64,000 bases of DNA, from the NCBI GenBank assembly GCA_018398815.1, contig CM031604.1:50975042-51039041 (forward strand), in the 5' to 3' direction. Numbering within the stretch: the stretch's first letter is position 1; each line of letters starts with the position of its first letter. A model generated the notes under the pieces. That model ran no database searches. It had not been told where the DNA came from and saw only the letters and a program-made list of their open reading frames with translations. This document shows, piece by piece, positions 10,647 through 22,896 of the stretch. This DNA is from Conus ventricosus. Lineage: Eukaryota > Mollusca > Gastropoda > Neogastropoda > Conidae. The translations under genes were made by a program, and so were the position numbers.

Positions 10647-11146
10647 TGAGTTACGTCCTATGGCTGAGGCCTGAGGACAGGTGACAGGTGCAGTGTTGTC
10701 GGTATTAGTATGGGTGGCATCAATACTTGTGTTTTGACACGATCACTGGTGGACCAGCGCCAGCCGTAACATGGAGGTAGGACAGGGGCAGCCTGGCGAC
10801 AGGTGCACTTGAATGATGGTTGTCTGTACTTAAGTATTAGTATGGGTGTGCTTCAAACTTGGTGTTTTGACACGATCACTGGTGAACAGCCGGTCAGTCC
10901 GTAAACAGGAGGAAAGACAGGGACAGTCACGCGAACAGGAAGAGCTGGACGCCTTCTGTGTGCGCAAGTTAGGGATCCAGTCTTCGGTGTTCTTTAACTT
11001 TCACGGATGTGTGCCAAACATGTCCTTGGGCTATATTCACAAGACAGAAGGGAATTCATAATTAGGTTTTGGGGTGGGTAAGATGTGTATGTGTGCGCGT
11101 GTGTGTGCGTTGTGGTGTGGTGGTGTTAGAACATACGGAGCAGATT

Positions 11147-11170
11147 GGGGGGGGGGGGGGGGGGGGGGGG
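11147..11170. repeat. poly-G tract
   Basis: Twenty-four uninterrupted G in an intron of the kelch locus. Confidence 0.95.
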
Positions 11171-13152
11171 CTAGGATGACTTGCTTCGTGTAATGTGGTA
11201 GTGATGGTGCAAAGTGCTGGATTCTGAACCTGTTGTGGATACCGGTGTACTTTTGGTGACCAATTCAACATTCACATAGACACAAAACACCAGTGAAATG
11301 ATCTTGGAACACACAGCTCACACACTTGTGCGGGAACTGAAAGTCGACAATCGGGTTGTGTATATCCCATGAACCCTACTCATAACAAAGGGGTTCACAG
11401 CCCGATCGGCAGCGACTAAATGGTGCATTTTCAGACAAAAAGAAATTTTGAATGATCGAACCCGAAAACACAACAAACAAACAAGCAAAAGAACAGGTGA
11501 TCGATTCCTGACAGTGTTTTGATGTATTTGTGGGAACAGATACCATGCACTAAACGCCAGTCAAAGTGACGTCAGTGCTCTCCAGGCACAGCTGCCACCT
11601 CCTCGTCACTATGTTTATCTGGGCTCGAAACCGACCCCAGCTCTGCAACGACAGTACTCAGCGGTGTCTGTGAGTGCTTACGTTAGAGCAGTTTGATTCT
11701 TATGAGGAACATCCGGTCCCAGCTTTTTTCATTCCTTTCTTGAATTGAAACTTTTAATGCCTGGTATTGCTACCGCTTGGACTATGGGCTCGTCTACACG
11801 AGTAGTTGTAAAACAGATAGCTAGCTCAATGGTCTGTTTTCTCGACACAGGGGACATTTTCTTCTAAAGTTAGAAACAAATATTGATGCAAAATAGTAAA
11901 GCATAGACCTAAGCGATATTGATTTTCAAACAAGTGTTCTGGCTTTTAAACGCTTTTAATCGGGCGTTCTTAAATGTGACCAAACGGCGCATTGCATTCG
12001 CTATGGTTATCATTTTTGCCTCGTGGAAAATAATAGTTTATACAGGATATCTAGATCTGAATCATCTCGATCATTTTACCATGTCTTGCTTTCCTGTTGT
12101 AAGTTATTATTGATCAATTTTGATAGGGTCGTTTTAACAACAGTAAAAAAACAATTTTTGCTGTACACAGACAAATATATTGACCTGTAGCAAACAAAAT
12201 GGAGGCAACCTGGAAGAGGTAAGAACAAAAAAAAAAAGAACAGATCGCTTATTCCCAGTTCTGTATGAGACACACTGTCGACTTCATGGGCATCGAAAGA
12301 ATCCATATACCATACACTATTGTCAGTCAGTCCCACATGGCATATGGGTGGCTAAACCTTTATGGATATATTTCTGATGTTTGGGACATTACTGTTTCCA
12401 GTCTATGGACTCGTATCACCATTGTCGTCCAGTGTAGGCCTACCTCTCAGCGTGTTTTCTGCTGTCCAAATCGGCAGAGCTCCATGAACGAGCTGCCTTC
12501 TTAGATGCGGAGACACTTCTCTGTATTCTGGTCAGTGACTTATTCTTCGGGTTGCTGTCCCTCTGCAGTATTCACGACAGATTCAGTGATATGAAGTCAT
12601 GAGGGTTCCCGATTTGTTGCTTCAGCGAAGCAGGACACCACGACCATTTTCAAAATGTCCCTTCTGCTCCATCCTTAACCTGGATCAAGAAGGTAGACTA
12701 TTTTCCAGGTTCAGGATTAGCATACCTCACTTAAATTACTCCTCCAGGTCTTTATAGCGTAGGCTTTAATGACATGGAACCTTGTCCACTCATTCAGTAT
12801 GGTGACCGATCGTTTTGGTAGGTTGCTGACATTATCTGTTATATAAAGAACTCATGCATAGGGATGCTCGTCAGGTTTATATCTATCGCAATCTGCAAGG
12901 TCAGAACTCGCGTTGACAATGAGTTGAACCAGCTTTCAGTAGTCGGGCCTAGACATTTTGGCTGACCTCTGCTCACATACGTGCTTGTATCTAAGTACGT
13001 CTTAGGTCCTCTTGGGGTAGCCTGTTGAAAGAGCCAGGGTATTTCAGCCATTTCTTTCCCATCTCAAGACGATGGCTCCCACAGCAGTATTTTGTACTGG
13101 ACAAGAATCAGGACACTTGCCAGTTTCTAAACTTTTGAATCATGGTAAATGT

Positions 13153-13174
13153 GGGGGGGGGGGGGGGGGGGGGG
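13153..13174. repeat. poly-G tract
   Basis: Twenty-two uninterrupted G about 120 bases before the long (GT)n region. Confidence 0.95.
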
Positions 13175-13294
13175 TTCAGCATGTGCTATAGAAAATATAT
13201 TCCCTTCTTACCAGAAGAGTCTGATCCTGATTTATGCCAACATCTTGTTACAGTAATTTTAGGATAATGAATGTTACATTTCAATTTTCATAAA

Positions 13295-13296
<2 letters not shown>

Positions 13297-13336
<40 letters not shown>

Positions 13337-13344
13337 TGTGTGCT

Positions 13345-13389
<45 letters not shown>

Positions 13390-13510
13390 TGTGTGTGTGT
13401 GTATGGTATGTGTGTGTGTGTGTGGCGCGCGCGCGCGTGTGTGTTCTCTGAGTGTGTGTCTGTGTGTGCTGGCGTGCATACATATGCATGTAGGTGAACG
13501 TGTATGTGTG
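13297..13510. repeat. (GT)n region with GC interruptions
   Basis: About 130 bases of (GT)n broken by GG and GCTGG, then GCGCGCGCGC, then a decayed GT-rich tail. The alternating purine-pyrimidine sequence is prone to Z-DNA. Apparent reading frames across it are repeat artefacts. Confidence 0.95.
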
Positions 13511-13808
13511 TAAATGTGAACTCTGATGATAAATCTCTACAACAAACTTATACATTTTGTTCAGCCAAAGCCCACCTCCTTCAGCTTTGTTTACTAACAA
13601 TCCTAGTCAGGGTCTGTATTCATTCACATTTCAGTGCACTGCACGTGATGCACTATAAATCTAATAATCTTTTTCTAAGTTTTGGAGGTTGCTCTATACC
13701 AGTATGTTGGGATCTATAAGCAGAAAGCAATTCTTAATTTAACAGGGAAATGGCTACAAAGAACTGCTTCTCTGCTAGGCCTAATGGTTGTCTTTGCGTG
13801 TTTACAGA

Positions 13809-16441
13809 CTAAACTCCCATCCTATCAGTCCGGTTCAGACCCCCGTGACGATTCTTACGAGCGCGCCAAAAAAGCAGCTTCGGTCACTTTCTCCAAGTCT
13901 CCACTACCCAGTCCTGACCTATACACGATGGCGGCAGCAGAACAAGCTGCTGACGAGGCCAGGCGCATGGGGGGCTCTCCAAACCTGCGCCATGACCAGA
14001 ACCAAAATGTAGAAGACATAAGAAATGAGCCACAGCTCATCACTCAACCGCTCTTCCATGGGAGTAGTGAAACAGGTGATGATAGGGCTGTGATTTCTCA
14101 ACGGGAGATAGGTTATCTGCCTACTCACAGCATGAAAACAAAAGAGCAGCAGGGTAAACGTGAAATGAATGAAAATATGACGTATGAACAGGGACCAATG
14201 GCAGAGATAGGCCACCCATCCACCCACAACATGACAGAAGTGGATCGAGGGTCTCCAAACATTATTGTGACACCTCCCTCCAATTACACTGGCAGTCGCA
14301 TGACATTAGCAGATGGTCAGTCCCGTGTCATTGATGGGTCAAACCGGATTCGGGCATCACCATCTGCTTTAACAGGACAGGGGTCAATAGTGAAGACCTT
14401 GCAGGAAAACAACTCGCTTCCATTATCACAGACAGGCAAGTCCTATTCGCAGTCTTCTTTCGCTGTTAATCGAAGCCCTTCAACAAACATCCAGCCGTCT
14501 CAGCAAAGTATTCCTCGTCAGCCATCTCAGCAAACTATGTCTAGATTTCCTTCGGGCATGTCGGTTTCTCACCAAGGCCCTTCAACAAACATCCAGCCAT
14601 CTCAGCAAAGTATTCCTCGTCAGCCATCTCAGCAAACTATGTATCGTCAGCCATCTCAGCAAACTATGTCTCGTCAGCCATCTCAGCAAAGTATGTCTCG
14701 TCAGCCATCTCAGCAAACTATGTCTAGATTTCCTTCGGGCATGTCAGTTTCTCACCAAAGCCCTTCAACAAACGTCCAGCCATCTCAGCAAAGTATGTCT
14801 CGTCAGCCATCTCAGCAAACTATGTCTAGATTTCCTTCGGGCATGTCGGTTTCTCACCAAGGCCCTTCTACAAACGTCCAGGCATCTCAGCAAAGTATGT
14901 CTCGTCAGCCATCTCAGCAAACTATGTCTCGTCAGCCATCTCAGCAAAGTATGTCTCGTCAGCCATCTCAGCAAAGTATGTCTCGTCAGCCATCTCAGCA
15001 AAGTATGTCTCGTCAGCCATCTCAGCAAAGTATGTCTCGTCAGCCATCTCAGCAGACTACGTCTAGATTTCCTTCGAGCATGTCGGTTTCTCTACAAAAC
15101 CCTTCTATAGATACCAGGTCACCACAGAATATTTCTAAGCTTACTTTGAACGCCGCAGTTCCATCTGTCTCTGAGCAAGACATTACCGATTCTCAGATAG
15201 CTGGCGAGCCATCAAAACAAAGTGTACATTCTCTGAGACAGTATCAGCAACGAACCAGAGATGGACTTGATTTGGGACCCACTCAGTCGGCGCAAACTAT
15301 GCTGAGAAAGAAGCCATCCGGGAGTCTGTTGCAAGCAACAAACAAGCAGAATTCGAGTCAGAGTATTGGGATTTCGTCTGCACCTCAAAACATGAATGTA
15401 GACGACTTCTCTGGCCCAGGCTACCAAACAACCGAAGTAGATTTTGAAGGAAGACTGCTACAATCACCAGATGTCAGGGACCTCGAAAGGCAGTCTGCCC
15501 TAAATGTTTCTAAAGCCCAAATACAGACGCTTGAAGGAAAATATGGAACTGTCAACCCAAATAGCAACTTCACGCAGCAATCATCGCTTCAGAGAAGTCT
15601 CTCATCATGTTCCATTCTTTCTGACACTCCAAACCAGCAGAAGTCTGTTGAAAATTATGATAATTTCACGTCACGTGCAACTGTTCCAAGAACTCCCAGC
15701 CAAGGAACAGATTTTGGGCGCCAAAGTCATGCCTTGTCCCATGCATCTTTCAAGCAGCAAGAGCCACCTGCATTTCCAGCAGCAGCCATGTCATCACAAC
15801 AACTAGACCCTGCTGAACAGTCACAATCTGAGCGGCTAGGTTTTTCATCACAAAGTCTATCACCTGAACCTGTTGATCAGCTACAAACTGAGGGGCACCA
15901 GCGACCCGTACCTTCATATCAGTCGCTGGTGCAGGAACGCCGTCAGCGTTTTGAAAATCTTCAGACGCAGGAAACAAAGCAACAACCTGTAAAGAAAACG
16001 ATTGTGCATAATCTGGACTCGAGTCAGAAGAGTCAAAGAAAACATGAAGATGTTGCAGATTTTAGGGAGCCATGCCACACAACTCAAATGAACATGGCAT
16101 TTGGTGTCCGTGATGTAAAAGGCCATTGTGCATGCCACTGCTGCCATTCTTGTAACGAGGATACAAACTATGCCAGTACGTCGACTCAAGAATTATCAGA
16201 AAAAGAGCTGGATGAGCTTGAAGAGCGAATTAAATCAAGGAGGAAAGAAATCGAACGAAAAGGTTTGAAAGGAACTTCGTCCCAAGGGGATGTGTGGTGT
16301 GAGCCTTCACAGACAGACATCCAGTCAGTCACGTCTGTGCGAATTCATTATTGCCGGTCTCCACAATGTTCTCCCGTTCTTCCACAGCGTAACCCGCTGT
16401 CACAACAAACAACACCAGCCTGGCTGAACATTTTGATACTG
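13809..16441 (+). CDS. large Ser/Gln-rich exon in the kelch locus
   Basis: A strong acceptor (TTTGCGTGTTTACAG) precedes 13809, and the frame then stays open for about 877 codons, far beyond chance. It begins TKLPSYQSGSDPRDD, has a short Ala-rich helix (TMAAAEQAADEARRMGG), a repeat region (about 14470-15110), long Ser/Gln/Pro-rich disorder, and near the end a Cys/His patch (GHCACHCCHSC) followed by a charged predicted coiled coil (ELSEKELDELEERIKSRRKE). No known domain. It stops at 16442-16444, while the adjoining frame is open from 16393 and continues similar sequence, so a -1 frame change or an error near 16393-16441 is likely. It lies between the BACK and kelch exons; its acceptor is phase 0. 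It could be an insert of the kelch-like protein or a separate nested gene. Confidence 0.7.
14470..15110 (+). repeat. coding minisatellite, 27-bp unit (SMSRQPSQQ)
   Basis: The unit encodes SMSRQPSQQ, with S/T and R/Y exchanges, in about fifteen or more copies. It is broken by four longer blocks carrying SRFPSGMSVSHQ or SRFPSSMSVSLQ (near 14540, 14725, 14822 and 15060), giving a higher-order pattern. Unit lengths are multiples of three, so the reading frame is preserved. That supports translation. The six-fold uninterrupted run near 14890-15050 is almost identical at DNA level, implying recent expansion. Confidence 0.9.
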
Positions 16442-17421
16442 TGAGGTACGAGACGTCAGAGGGCGTACAAAGGGGATGTGATGACAGAAACACCAGCCAC
16501 CCCTTACACAGACACTCTGAAAGTGCGGGTAACAAAAACAGCATGTCATTCCGCCCGTGCACCGCAGACGTCCATCATATTCGTGTCACATCTGGCGATG
16601 AAAACTCCAAGATTCAGAACAAACATTATCATCAACGGTCAAACGACGTGGTTCTGCTGCAAAACCATCACCCCAAACAGCAATACCGGCAGATCCAGAA
16701 GCAGCAAAATCAACAGCAGCAGCTGCAGCAGCAACCAAACCGCCAACAACATCAGCAACAAAATCCCGACCAAAGTCGGCTCTTAAACCGGGAGAAGTAT
16801 TCACTGCGAATAACACAACCGCAACGCCAGCTTCAACAGAAGTACGACCATGACTCCAGACAAGATCACAGAGATCAGCATCATGGCCAAGCGTCAAGGC
16901 GCCATCAGGCCCTTAATGCACACAACTTCCAGCGCAACAACCAGCAGCTTCAGAACAGAGCAGGCTGCCACAGTAGTGAAAAGTTTCTGCCGCAGTCGCT
17001 GATCCAGAAAGAACGCAGCTTGGTTTCACTTGTCTATCAAGACCATAAACGGCCCACTGCTCTCAATCCATGCCAGCGTGGTCTACCACGCCACAGGCAA
17101 GACCATGGCGAGGGTTACCACACACCCTCCATGCAAAGACGACAGGACCTTGGCCAACCTCAAGAGCCAGTCGCACAGGGTGACATTTACGTCCCACGGC
17201 ATCAGTCGGCGAGTGTCAAACGAGGCATACGAAGACGAGAGTTGAAAGAGCAGACGGTGAAGGTGCTGAGGCAAGACCAGCCGGCAAGAAGGCCCAGGTC
17301 ACAATCACCGGCCGTGAAGAAAGCACAGGTCAGAGGTGAAACGCTCCCCAGGCCCCGTCACAACCCCCAATCCATAGCCGGCGGGCCAGATCTGACTGCT
17401 ACTTCAACGAAAACGCCCTGA
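16393..17421 (+). CDS. continuation of the Ser/Gln-rich block (Gln/His/Arg-rich)
   Basis: Open for about 343 codons in the frame next to the previous block, overlapping it by about 50 bases. The composition continues: NTSLAEHFDTVRYETSEG, then a Gln-rich run (QKQQNQQQQLQQQPNRQQ) and basic Arg/Gln-rich sequence to a TGA at 17419-17421. No domain is recognised. Six bases past the stop is a perfect donor (GCAGA then GTAAGT at 17428). In the third frame the last codons read RARSDCYFNENALTAE and exit in phase 2, which matches the kelch acceptor at 22897. So the true 3' end may be in that frame after another frame change, or translation may stop here. Confidence 0.55.
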   Translation, partial: PAVTTNNTSLAEHFDTVRYETSEGVQRGCDDRNTSHPLHRHSESAGNKNSMSFRPCTADVHHIRVTSGDENSKIQNKHYHQRSNDVVLLQNHHPKQQYRQIQKQQNQQQQLQQQPNRQQHQQQNPDQSRLLNREKYSLRITQPQRQLQQKYDHDSRQDHRDQHHGQASRRHQALNAHNFQRNNQQLQNRAGCHSSEKFLPQSLIQKERSLVSLVYQDHKRPTALNPCQRGLPRHRQDHGEGYHTPSMQRRQDLGQPQEPVAQGDIYVPRHQSASVKRGIRRRELKEQTVKVLRQDQPARRPRSQSPAVKKAQVRGETLPRPRHNPQSIAGGPDLTATSTKTP

Positions 17422-19337
17422 CCGCAGAGTAAGTGGCAGTGAATTAGAGTGCTATCAAATGACCGAGAAAGAATTTGATTGATTCACAGACTGAGTGACA
17501 GGATGTCTGAATGTCTAAGTGGAAAGCTGATAGGGTATTTAACTGGTTGTTGGTTGATTTGTGAGTTTTGACCTGCTGGTCACTTCATTGTTCCAGTTGA
17601 ACATTGAAGGAGATGTACTAATATTGGGCCCTATTTTTTTCCAGTACCCATAGTTTGCCTTGTAACTGCTGAATTGCAGGACAGAAGCTTCCAGTGGCCA
17701 TATTTTGCAATGTAATTGCTACATTGTAGGACAGAAACTGTCGGGCAATTTTAAACGCTATGGCAAAACGTTTTGCGCAAACCAATTGTTATCAACACTC
17801 GTCTTTACATTTTCTTAAACTGAGTTCAATTGATTTTTGAAGATGTGGTCCAGTAATGGAAGACTGTCCCAAAATCGAACCACACCTCCGCGAAATTGGG
17901 CATGAAATAAAGCATTCAGAATACACGGCAACAGATGAACGTAAGCACAGAGTGGAACTGTCAAAAATCCTCATTCACAAAAATTAACTCGCATTCATAC
18001 GAGGAAGAAGAATCGACTTTCAAATTATCTTCAATGGTTGAAGCAGAATGAAACATGTCTGCTTTGACGGGCTCCGTGAAATAATTGAAGAAATACATAA
18101 ACGAATGAAAAATGAATTAATCATAAATGAACGGCACGTCTAGGCCGAGACAGAATAATATGAAGTCATTTGACCAGAAACCAAAACATTGCTGTTCTCA
18201 ATCAGTAGTGACTGTTCGCTTCTTCTTTTTCCTCAGTAGTAACCATAAAGTCTTGACTGTTATAGTCACAATATGGGGTCGAAAACATTCAGCACAAATG
18301 AAGTGAGATTGAAGGGTGTGAGGGACGGGTCGGTAGATGCTCTTGGAGTGGATTGAAGGCATCTGTCGACGGGGCCTGTACTAACACATAGGGGTAGGCT
18401 ATTACAGTCCAGCACATACTGCGTCGCGCTGGTCGGCTATTGATTCTGGTGAGCTGTGGATCACGGGCCCTCCTGGATCCTGCGAGGAGAGGCTCCAGGT
18501 GTTAGCAACTTGCTTCTGTATTTTGACGGAGCATTTTGCACTGCATGGACAGTTAGGCCACCTGTCTTCTTTTGTACAGTGTTGGCTATTTCAGCCATGT
18601 CAGCCAAAAAACGCTGGGGGTTCTTTTATAATCGGTCATGATAATGCGACATGCTCACCTGCGAACAGTTCATAGTTCTTGTATCTCTTTTTGAGTATAT
18701 AGTATACATGGTCTGTCTTTTTAACTCTTCCAAAAATAAGACCGAGAACAATTTTCCAACTCAGTTAAGGTAATCACTAGTAACATTAGTGACATGTACA
18801 AACCGAGGCAGTTTATTCATATGCATGAAATAGTTTTTGAAAACAAACGAGCGAACAAAAAAAAGTCCCTTGCCCCTGTCCTCAAGATTCTGACAGACGA
18901 GGTCGTTCTCATCCTCATTCCCACCACCGGTATCCCTGCCAATGTTGTGGCAGCAGATCAGGAAAAAAAAAAGCCGGAGGTTTTCATCCTCATGAGGCCG
19001 ATGTATTTTGTGTGCTCAGTTAATCAGTAATTTGGTTGAAATCAACACATAAATTGCTCGCTACATTGCGCCACCATTATTCCAACAATGAGCCAGCTAC
19101 TCCCAATAGAGGAACAGTCCGCCGTCTCAATATAAGCAAAAGTGGATGCCTAAAGTAAATAGGTTCCGTTGGCACATAAGTGCACACGGGTTTGTGAAGA
19201 TACCTTTAAGATTTACAGAAATGGCTGCTTGTTGGAGCTGAGAAAACCCTCTAATCACTACAGCTCATTTTTTTTCTCTCCAGATGATTTATATTATCAG
19301 TCAGAACAAATATTGGAAACTGCAAAAATAACTTGCA

Positions 19338-19963
19338 CAAATTTCCTAACCAACACTGCAGGTATTAGTATCTCTCGGGTCTGGTTGACGCCGGGATATA
19401 TTATGAAAGTGAGCGTAGAGTACAGCCATGCCATACAGTCTCAGACTAGAATGGAAATCTGTAGCATCATCTTTATCATCCTCATCCTCATCGATCAGCA
19501 TTTGAAAAATATGTATATCTCTCAAATTCTGTGGCCCTTCATGCCCGGCTCTCATGGTGACCTCAGTTTCGATTGCCACGCCACGTCTATGGCCTTGATT
19601 TGATTCCACCGGGGTCACCGGTATTGGGAAATTCATGCAAACTGTTGCGATGGTGCCCTCCGGAGGAAGGGCTCACTCACGCCGGCTCCGCGACTAAGCA
19701 ATTACTGTCGTGAGTAGGGAGCTTAGTAGGTGGTGTCCTGCGTATGTTGGATCAGAACAAGCACCACTAAACACCACTGAAGCAACTCGGCAACAGTGCA
19801 GTGTCTCCTCTGGTGGGTTGTCTCATAACGACTTGACATTGACTGCTCCCCACGGATTGCCGTTGCCGGGGTTGAGGCAGGCCAGTCCGGGCTGTGGCTG
19901 TGGACGAGGAGTCAGAATGAGCGGCATGGGTGCATTGCTACTGAGGCGACATAGAAGATGAGA
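19338..19963 (+). repeat. composite SINE, family A (5'-truncated copy)
   Basis: It matches, in opposite orientation, the full element at 60857-61703. Shared blocks include the CAACACTGCAGG, TCTCGGGTCTGGTTGACGCC and ATATATTATGAAAG stretches and the second module with CTCACTCACGCCGGCTCCG and GAAGCAACTCGGCAACAGTG. The tRNA-like head is missing here. Confidence 0.85.
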
Positions 19964-20369
19964 CAGCAATAAGTAGATAAACAAATGAATAAAACATGAA
20001 AAATAAACAACAAAAACATAAAAAGTTCAAGTAAGGAGAGAAAACATTCCACGTCAACTATGGCCGTTAATCCGTAGATCGATGTACTGATTAAGTGATT
20101 AAGACGGTTGGTCGATTCACAGCAGAAAACCACCACTACGATTTCAATCATTGATGAAGGAAAGCCCTCAGCCTTTTGAAGTTCAACGGACTCGGAAAAT
20201 GTCGCAAACCCAGTAAAGAAAACTAGACTCGTACCAGACGATTCGTGCTAGACACAAAGATATTAAGTGACAGGATCGAGAAGTTCACATCTCTCAGCGC
20301 AAACAAACAAGTGGTTTGGTTTCCAAGACCTGAAAAGTCATTGTGAATGTCCTTGTGCCTAGGGTGTAT

Positions 20370-20375
20370 GCGTGC

Positions 20376-20438
<63 letters not shown>

Positions 20439-20441
20439 CGC
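20370..20441. repeat. (GT)n microsatellite
   Basis: About 70 bases of (GT)n preceded by GCGTGCGTGC, followed by GCGCGC. Confidence 0.95.
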
Positions 20442-20768
20442 GCGCATGCGTATTATGTGTGTGTTTGTGCGTGTTTCCAATGGTGGTACAAACGCAATCA
20501 AATGTCCTAAACTTAAAGGAGCTTGTACTACCATGTCAGCGTATCTGCTGCTGCTGTTAGGGTTGACGAGGATACTAAATTTTCGAGACTGATCATTTTT
20601 ACAACCATTATCATGACCCCTGTTGCATCTCCCGCGATCAACTCGCCCAGCGGGCTTACCATAGAGGCTTCCTACCCAAGCCCACTCTTCCAACTCATAG
20701 AGACACAGACAGAAAGAAACCACTGCACGATCACCCCCGCCCCTTCCACCTCCTACCTACACACGCCA

Positions 20769-20775
20769 ACACACG

Positions 20776-20829
<54 letters not shown>

Positions 20830-20856
20830 CACACACACACACACACCACACACACA

Positions 20857-20921
<65 letters not shown>
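20769..20921. repeat. (CA)n with internal (CG CA)n block
   Basis: (CA)n, then (GCAC)n for about 40 bases, then (CA)n again, about 150 bases in all. Confidence 0.95.
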
Positions 20922-20923
<2 letters not shown>

Positions 20924-21329
20924 ATTTTGTCTGCATTTGCTATTATCTATCCCATGCTGGTGGGATAGGCATACATGAAAACAAAATCACCGTTAAGCAA
21001 AACAAACCGTTTCTTTCAAATGGGACGGCAGTGAACCCCTTCCAGAGAATTACCCAGTCTGGGACAAGGCTGCAAATGCTGCTCCAGCATTGCAAAGCCC
21101 TCCTGGGGCCTCAGACTATCGTCAGCCGGGAGAGGAACTTCCGCCAGAATCCGCAGACGATCTGCCCGAACTGGAGAACAGCTCCGACGGCGATTCTCCC
21201 ACTGGCACCGGGTAATTACGAAGAATGTCAGTGCTGCTCTGTGGTCATTTTCAGCATGTCTGTATTTTAGTGTCATTGATTTCGCTGCATTTTGTTGTGT
21301 TTCATTTCGTTGCATTTAATTCTTGCCGC

Positions 21330-21725
21330 GGGGGCCGGAATAGCTCAATTGGTAGAGCGCCGGACTCGTGATCCTGGGGTTAAGGGTTGGAATTTGGGTA
21401 CAGGGGGATTTTTCCCTCGGAGTTAACATTGGTTCTGACTCCATTTCCCATACAGTCCTTCGAATGAGACTATAAACCGAGGTTCCGTGTGTGAGCGCAC
21501 GCACATCTTGCACACACGTAAAATCCCATTACCAACTTTCGGAAGAGAAGGCCAGTTTGGCCGTTGGTATGGATGACACGTTACACATAGCATGCACTTT
21601 CCACAAAGATGGAGTATGGCTGCCTTAATGGCGGGATAAAAACGGTCATACACACAAAGCTCCACTGCCTGTCTATACAGGCAGTGTCCGCAGGAATATC
21701 AGCAGAAAGAAAGAAAAAAAAGAAT
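21330..21725 (+). repeat. tRNA-headed SINE, family B (+ orientation)
   Basis: It starts GGGGCCGGAATAGCTCAATT; the A box TAGCTCAATTGG is clear and GGTTGGAATT sits at the B box position. It matches the - strand copy at 7564-7942 over nearly its full length and ends in an AAAGAAAGAAAAAAAAG tail. An internal block with TATGGCTGCCTTAATGGCGG is related to the module in family C (25650, 57614). Confidence 0.85.
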
Positions 21726-22573
21726 TCTTGCCGCAACTGGCAGACCACTCAGGAGAGCACGGTCCATGCCAACGTCGAACGGATCCAGAATCACCCCTTC
21801 TGGATCCATAACTAAATGTAAGGCAAAAAAAGAAAAGAACAGTATTACTGTAACACAGAAAGGAAAAAGTGGATCGGTAGGTAGACTTTTACTTTTAAGT
21901 GGTTTATTTCACACTCCCGTGAGCAGTTCATTTCATACGCGATAACACTTGCCGCCAGGGAAAGTAACGATAGTTACGAAATAAAAGAGTTTCTTCCCAT
22001 GAAGGTCCGGAGTAATAAGACATGGACAATATGAAATGTGGATGTTAATAACACTAGAAAGTAGTAATATTTCATCAGTATATATTACTTCAGAGTTACG
22101 GACTGTAAACAGTAACTCCACAGTGGTGGTGTTGGGTGGGAAACGTGCAATAACCTTACTGAATGGATCCTGGATCCGACCTTTGACCCGGATCTGCTTC
22201 ACGGATCCTTAGGTTCCAGTCCATCATTTTGCCAAGTTTTGTTCCAACAGTTAATTAGTTTTTGGCGAAATCTTGCCAACAAGGAAACAAAGTAGCTGAC
22301 TTAGATAACTAGATGTAGCCTTCTAGACTAAAGTAACGAGTGAAATCAACATGCGGCACCTTGAACGTAACAGGTCTTCCGACTGGATGGCAATTCTGGG
22401 ACTGTTTCGTCAGCATCCACATGTTTAGTTACTCAGAAACTCTCTCTCTCTCTCTCTGTGAATGATATTGAAATGATGTGTGCGTGACAATAGCAGATTG
22501 TAAGACAAAGCCATAGTCTTAAATCTTCATCCTCGACTATTAAAGGTCAGTCAATCATTCAATCAATTTCTCT

Positions 22574-22577
<4 letters not shown>

Positions 22578-22617
<40 letters not shown>

Positions 22618-22622
22618 CACAC

Positions 22623-22665
<43 letters not shown>

Positions 22666-22676
22666 GCGCACGCGCA
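22578..22676. repeat. (CA)n followed by (CG)n
   Basis: About 70 bases of (CA)n with one AACACACC slip, then CGCGCGCGCGCGCG, about 220 bases before the first kelch exon. Strong Z-DNA potential. Confidence 0.95.
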
Positions 22677-22896
22677 CAGTATGCTGCCAGGTCTGAGATG
22701 GCAGTTGGCCTACGCACGCACGTGCGCACGTACCATCCTGTGCTGATTTAATGCAACACCGAATACAAGCTGGCTAAAGATGCCTGCCACCCTAGCTTTC
22801 ACCACCCACGTGTGCAGCAACAAAACCTGAAAACTAAAATAATTACCGCCGTTTACCATCCAACCTTCGATCGACCGTTTCTTGTTTCTGATGCAG

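Larger units (their letters stand above)
10647..13808 (+). other. intronic stretch, low-complexity tracts only
   Basis: No convincing exon was found. It contains poly-G runs at 11147-11170 (24 bases) and 13153-13174 (22 bases) and a long (GT)n region at 13297-13510. The rest is unique-looking AT-moderate DNA without long frames. Confidence 0.6.
17428..22896 (+). other. intronic stretch with SINE copies and microsatellites
   Basis: No coding exon is recognised. It includes a family A SINE (19338-19963), (GT)n and (CA)n blocks (20370-20441, 20769-20921), a family B SINE (21330-21725), a (CA)n/(CG)n block (22578-22676) and about 1.9 kb of unique-looking sequence (17430-19330) with no feature I can name. 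Confidence 0.6.

Noticed and set aside
13271..13600. Cys/Val and His/Thr repeat proteins
   Set aside because: Artefacts of (GT)n/(CA)n; the same pattern appears at every dinucleotide tract in the window.
16403..16441. Programmed -1 ribosomal frameshift joining the two Ser/Gln-rich blocks
   Set aside because: No X-XXY-YYZ heptamer or evident downstream structure in the overlap; an indel or splice explains it more simply.
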